DNA from: Methanomassiliicoccaceae archaeon UBA72
GTDB lineage: Archaea > Thermoplasmatota > Thermoplasmata > Methanomassiliicoccales > Methanomethylophilaceae
Assembly: GCA_002509405.1 (NCBI GenBank)
Contig: DAVO01000014.1
Location: 30,592 to 94,591, forward strand
Reading direction: 5' to 3'
Length of the DNA stretch: 64,000 nt
A program made the translations under genes and the position numbers. The notes under the pieces are model-generated. The model saw only the letters and a list, made by a program, of their open reading frames with translations. It made no database searches and was not told the DNA's origin. Positions 61,368 through 64,000 of the stretch are shown in pieces. Position 1 is the first letter of the stretch. Each line of letters begins with the position of its first letter.

Positions 61368-61559
61368 ATGGGAAGGATAAGACCCACATACATCAAGAGA
61401 GTGTCCATTGAGCTCCTCAACAAGTATCCCCAGGCATTCAGCAGGGACTTCGAGAACAACAAGGAGATGGTGAGCACCCTCACAGACGTAACCTCGATTA
61501 CGATGAGGAACAGGATCGCTGGATACATCTCGCGCTATCTGTCTCACCCTGAGGTTTAA
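61368..61559 (+). CDS. rps17e: Ribosomal protein S17e
   Basis: 63 residues: MGRIRPTYIKRVSIELLNKY and a mid TDVTSITMRNRIAGYISR. This is a small-subunit protein found in archaea and eukaryotes. ATG 61368 matches the MGxIRxTYIK start of the family, so the in-frame GTG at 61359 was not used. TATA-like CTTAAATAGG lies at 61324-61333. Confidence 0.93.
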   Translation: MGRIRPTYIKRVSIELLNKYPQAFSRDFENNKEMVSTLTDVTSITMRNRIAGYISRYLSHPEV

Positions 61560-61594
61560 ACACCTTTAGTCGCAAGACTTTTTCCGCACTTTTT

Positions 61595-61671
61595 GCTCGC
61601 GTGGGGTAGCTTGGATATCCTGAGAGATTGCGGATCTCTTGACCCGGATTCGAATTCCGGCGCGAGCGCCA
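61595..61671 (+). tRNA. tRNA-Arg (anticodon GCG)
   Basis: Acceptor GCTCGCG pairs with CGCGAGC, the discriminator is G and CCA is encoded. The anticodon loop is TTGCGGA in an AGAGA/TCTCT stem, reading CGC codons. The T-arm is CCGGA-TTCGAAT-TCCGG. The D-arm GGGGTAGCTTGG is archaeal in type. Confidence 0.92.
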
Positions 61672-61679
61672 CGTTCGGT

Positions 61680-63611
61680 TCAGCTACCGGAATCTTTGGG
61701 CCAGATCTTCTCTGTTATTTCGGAATCTCCCGGCGGCATTATTCCCGAGATCTCTTCCTCCGGCACTTCGAAAGCTTTAGCAATATCCGAGGCCGTTTTC
61801 TTATTCTTGCCTCTTCCCGGCCTGATCACGAAATATTTTTCCGATTTAATCTCAACGACGTCCCTGGGCCCGCACATCACCTTGCGGTTGCCCTGGTAGT
61901 CTATCTCTCCGACCGCGAGCTCGGTCTGTATATGGTATTCGTAGTTCCTTTTACCTCTGACTATGAACGCTCCGCGGGGGACGAACTCTCCGGGATTGGG
62001 GGTCTTGCTCACCTGGTCAGGATAGACCCAGAAAGCACTGCCGTCAGACATGGCCGAGACCCAGGCCTTCGAATGGCAGAATGCGAAAACGCATGCCTGT
62101 TTCATTTCTTCGGGCGAGGCCGACGAACCGTCCTTGAAGACCACTGAAGGTGCACCGTGGATGTCTGCATGTACGTAGACGTCCCCGTCTTTGAGATGTT
62201 TCTTTACTATGTTGTCGTTACTGTGGGCGTCCCTTCCTGCGATGACCAGCTTTCCGGATGCGGTGAAGAACCACTTATAGCGGTCGAACCAGAACTGCTT
62301 GGTCGGCTGTGCCCGGGTAAGTGCCAGATGCCGCTCTTTCGCGAATCCCCTTTCCTTTCTTTCAAGCTCTTCGCGGCTCATCTTCAGGGCATCCAGGGCT
62401 CTTTTGCCCTTGTCTCCGATATCTTTTCCCTTCTGGTATATCACGGAGGCGTTGGCGTCGACGCCTTTGGTATAGTCCAAGACGACCTTCTGTCCCCCTA
62501 AAGATGCGGTCACCGAGTTTTTGGACGGATCTATGGATGAGACGAAAGGGATCCTCATCGCGCCTTCGGATAGCTTGTCCCAGGCGAGCCTCTTCGATTG
62601 TTGTTCAAGCACGGTGAGTAGCTCGTTTGCTTTCTGATAGTCTGTGTAGAGTGCGTCGGCCTGTAGTCTGAACTCTTCTGCGTCCATCTCGTATTCGGTG
62701 ACGGTCTCTTCCTGTTTCTCGATCCTGCGCCTCAGTTTGAGTATTTCCGGGTCAACGTAGTCCTCTTCTGCCGCATCCTCCGTCTCCTTGAGCATGGCGC
62801 ATATAGCCAGCGACATAGTCTCGTAGCGTTCCGCATCGGCTTCCCCGTAGGAAAGCAGCCTCACGGGTGCAAGATCAACGATCTTACCTTCCTTGCGGTA
62901 GGCTGTGGGCTCGGGGCTGGATGCGGCGGACGAAACAAGCTCTCCGATCTTTTCGAATATTGCCCTGAGCATCTCGTCATCTACGGATTTCGAGGGCGTC
63001 TTCTTGTCTGCCCCCGCACGGACGCAGATCTCTTCGGCGTACTGCCCGCCCAGGTTGACAGATGTGGCGAGGGTCCTCACGGTATCGGATTCCGAAGACC
63101 TGAACAAGGCCGAAAACTCTTCGAACGTGGAAACTCCCGGCTCGAACCGTGGCCTGGGCATGACATAATCCTCCCCCGGCCTGGCGGCACGGTCCTTGTA
63201 CGTCTTGTGTATCAGGCAGTTGACGATCTTCCCTTCGGATATCAGGAGGATGTTCCCTCCGCCGAATATTTCGAATATCAGCTGATAGTCCGTCTCGCCT
63301 TTCCTGAGCTCCATGACCACTACGCGGTCGAAGCCCGCCTGTCCGGTCTTACCTATCCTGGCATTGTCGAGATATTTGCGCATGAAGGACGCGAAGGAAG
63401 TCGGCAGGACCGGAGTCTCCGGCTTGACGGGCGGCAAGTGCAACCACTTCTTGTCCTTGAAGAAAAGCTCCTTCTTCCCGCCGGTGACGCTTATACGGAA
63501 AAGCACGTTTCCCGCTCCCCAATGGAATATCTTGTCCATATGGGCGCCCTCAAGGGCAGACATCTCCGATACCACGGAACGGACGTCCAGGGAGCTCATC
63601 TCTTTCTTCAT
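61680..63611 (-). CDS. rqcH: Ribosome-rescue factor RqcH (NEMF/Tae2 family)
   Basis: 643 residues. The NFACT-N domain begins MKKEMSSLDVRSVVSEM. A long coiled coil spans about 280-350. The NFACT-R (DUF814) domain is clear from about 440: YKWFFTASGKLVIAGRDAHSND, VYVHADIHGAPSVVFKDG and FVPRGAFIVRGKRNY. The family binds stalled 50S subunits with tRNA and adds C-terminal alanine tails in bacteria; archaeal members are expected to act likewise. Family members often read GRNA where this one has GRDAHSND. Confidence 0.92.
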   Translation of the reverse strand: MKKEMSSLDVRSVVSEMSALEGAHMDKIFHWGAGNVLFRISVTGGKKELFFKDKKWLHLPPVKPETPVLPTSFASFMRKYLDNARIGKTGQAGFDRVVVMELRKGETDYQLIFEIFGGGNILLISEGKIVNCLIHKTYKDRAARPGEDYVMPRPRFEPGVSTFEEFSALFRSSESDTVRTLATSVNLGGQYAEEICVRAGADKKTPSKSVDDEMLRAIFEKIGELVSSAASSPEPTAYRKEGKIVDLAPVRLLSYGEADAERYETMSLAICAMLKETEDAAEEDYVDPEILKLRRRIEKQEETVTEYEMDAEEFRLQADALYTDYQKANELLTVLEQQSKRLAWDKLSEGAMRIPFVSSIDPSKNSVTASLGGQKVVLDYTKGVDANASVIYQKGKDIGDKGKRALDALKMSREELERKERGFAKERHLALTRAQPTKQFWFDRYKWFFTASGKLVIAGRDAHSNDNIVKKHLKDGDVYVHADIHGAPSVVFKDGSSASPEEMKQACVFAFCHSKAWVSAMSDGSAFWVYPDQVSKTPNPGEFVPRGAFIVRGKRNYEYHIQTELAVGEIDYQGNRKVMCGPRDVVEIKSEKYFVIRPGRGKNKKTASDIAKAFEVPEEEISGIMPPGDSEITEKIWPKDSGS

Positions 63612-63710
63612 GGGATGACGTTAGGCGCATTCATCTGATATAGTTTCTTCAAATCGGAGGATCAGAACGTAAACTGTGCATTTGGCCCCACGGGGCAGTA
63701 CCAGAAACCT

Positions 63711-63731
63711 TTATCAATCACATATTGATAA
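63711..63731. promoter_or_regulatory. Inverted repeat over the tRNA-Thr(GGT) promoter
   Basis: TTATCAAT (63711-63718) and ATTGATAA (63724-63731) are perfect 8-bp arms with a 5-base loop. The left arm overlaps a TATA-like CTTTATC at 63709-63715, and the right arm ends 12 bases before the tRNA. Confidence 0.5.
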
Positions 63732-63743
63732 GGCACCCCACAG

Positions 63744-63818
63744 GCCGCTGTGGCTAAGGGGTATAGCGACGCCTTGGTAAGGCGTAGGTCGAGGGTTCAA
63801 TTCCCTCCAGCGGCTCCA
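63744..63818 (+). tRNA. tRNA-Thr (anticodon GGT)
   Basis: Acceptor GCCGCTG pairs with CAGCGGC, and CCA is encoded. The anticodon loop is TTGGTAA in an ACGCC/GGCGT stem. The T-loop is TTCAATT. It is the second tRNA-Thr in the window, beside the CGT form at 8588. Confidence 0.96.
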
Positions 63819-63858
63819 TCTCCCCTCAATTTTTAAACAGGTCCTGCGATGCTTTGGT

Positions 63859-64000
63859 ATGACGGGACCGATGGATCTGTTTATTTTTTTGCTGTTCGTC
63901 TCGGTAGGGGCGGTCTTCGTATACCTGGGGACGAGGGCCAGGTGCATGGAGCCGGGTCCACAGATCTTAGAAGACCCGACCACGTTACGTCCTGATCGGA
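63859..64000 (+). CDS. N-terminal part of a membrane protein cut by the window edge
   Basis: The frame opens at ATG 63859 (a second ATG is four codons later) and stays open to the right edge. The first 47 residues show one hydrophobic segment (LFIFLLFVSVGAVFVYLG) and then a polar stretch (TRARCMEPGPQILEDP). An AT-rich TTTTTAAAC at about 63828-63836 is a promoter candidate. The family cannot be told. Confidence 0.5.
   Translation, partial: MTGPMDLFIFLLFVSVGAVFVYLGTRARCMEPGPQILEDPTTLRPDR

Noticed and set aside
63714..63983. Minus-strand 89-residue frame with a motif-like SRWRELNPRPTPYQG stretch
   Set aside because: It is the reverse complement of tRNA-Thr(GGT), a well known source of false proteins.

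Overview
The window is a gene-dense, GC-rich archaeal chromosome segment. The organism is most likely a methanogen of the Thermoplasmatota, probably order Methanomassiliicoccales. The evidence is archaeal information-processing genes (an RNA polymerase cluster with an unsplit rpoB, L30e, S17e, archaeal NusA, GatDE, aTrm56), a bacterial-type gyrAB pair as in Thermoplasmatota, an HdrD-type heterodisulfide reductase subunit, and HypB. Spacing is tight, ATGA-type overlaps are common, and many genes have a TATA element about 25 bases upstream of the start codon, which implies leaderless mRNAs. I see no insertion sequences, CRISPR arrays or rRNA genes, and no gene-free stretch longer than 300 bases.

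Layout. 1-8.5 kb: a small membrane-anchored surface protein, a giant Lhr-type helicase, a cysteine-bearing HTH regulator, 8-oxoguanine glycosylase and an endonuclease IV-like protein. 8.6-18.4 kb: tRNA-Thr, a thiC-methyltransferase pair, gyrB-gyrA, tRNA-Phe, a DUF531-like gene, purM and rlmE. 18.4-24.5 kb: an anchored surface protein, a second Lhr-type helicase, an unusual hdrD, two tRNAs and small DNA- or zinc-binding proteins. 24.7-33.3 kb: a regulator-trm56-HD operon, a thioredoxin/thioredoxin-reductase-like/regulator operon, a regulator-small barrel-elp3 operon, a VAT (Cdc48-like) ATPase followed by a PRC-barrel protein, and tRNA-Lys. 33.4-42.3 kb: rpoH-rpoB-rpoA1-rpoA2-rpl30e-nusA. 42.3-50.5 kb: a radical SAM protein and pyrF sharing one promoter element, then an 1857-residue STT3-like membrane protein and a second surface protein. 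50.5-64 kb: hypB-purD-truA-translin, gatD-gatE, a PrmC-like methylase, a metallo-beta-lactamase protein, an HVO_0476-like zinc protein, a HAD phosphatase, an ABC-transporter remnant, traB-thyX, rps17e, tRNA-Arg, rqcH and tRNA-Thr.

Most genes are housekeeping: transcription, tRNA modification and charging, purine, pyrimidine and thiamine synthesis, DNA repair and topology, and ribosome rescue. The most unusual items are these. (1) An STT3/AglB-like protein whose recognisable catalytic motifs all look lost, fused to an ectodomain of about 1,300 residues. (2) An HdrD whose C-terminus carries five exact-length decapeptide repeats and a Vsr/DUF559-like nuclease-fold domain lacking the usual acidic residue. 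(3) An alternating purine-pyrimidine palindrome next to the gyrB TATA box. (4) A thioredoxin reductase homologue without the NADPH-binding signature. (5) The fused head and tail of a deleted ABC transporter operon. Functions are assigned from sequence motifs read by eye; no database search was run.
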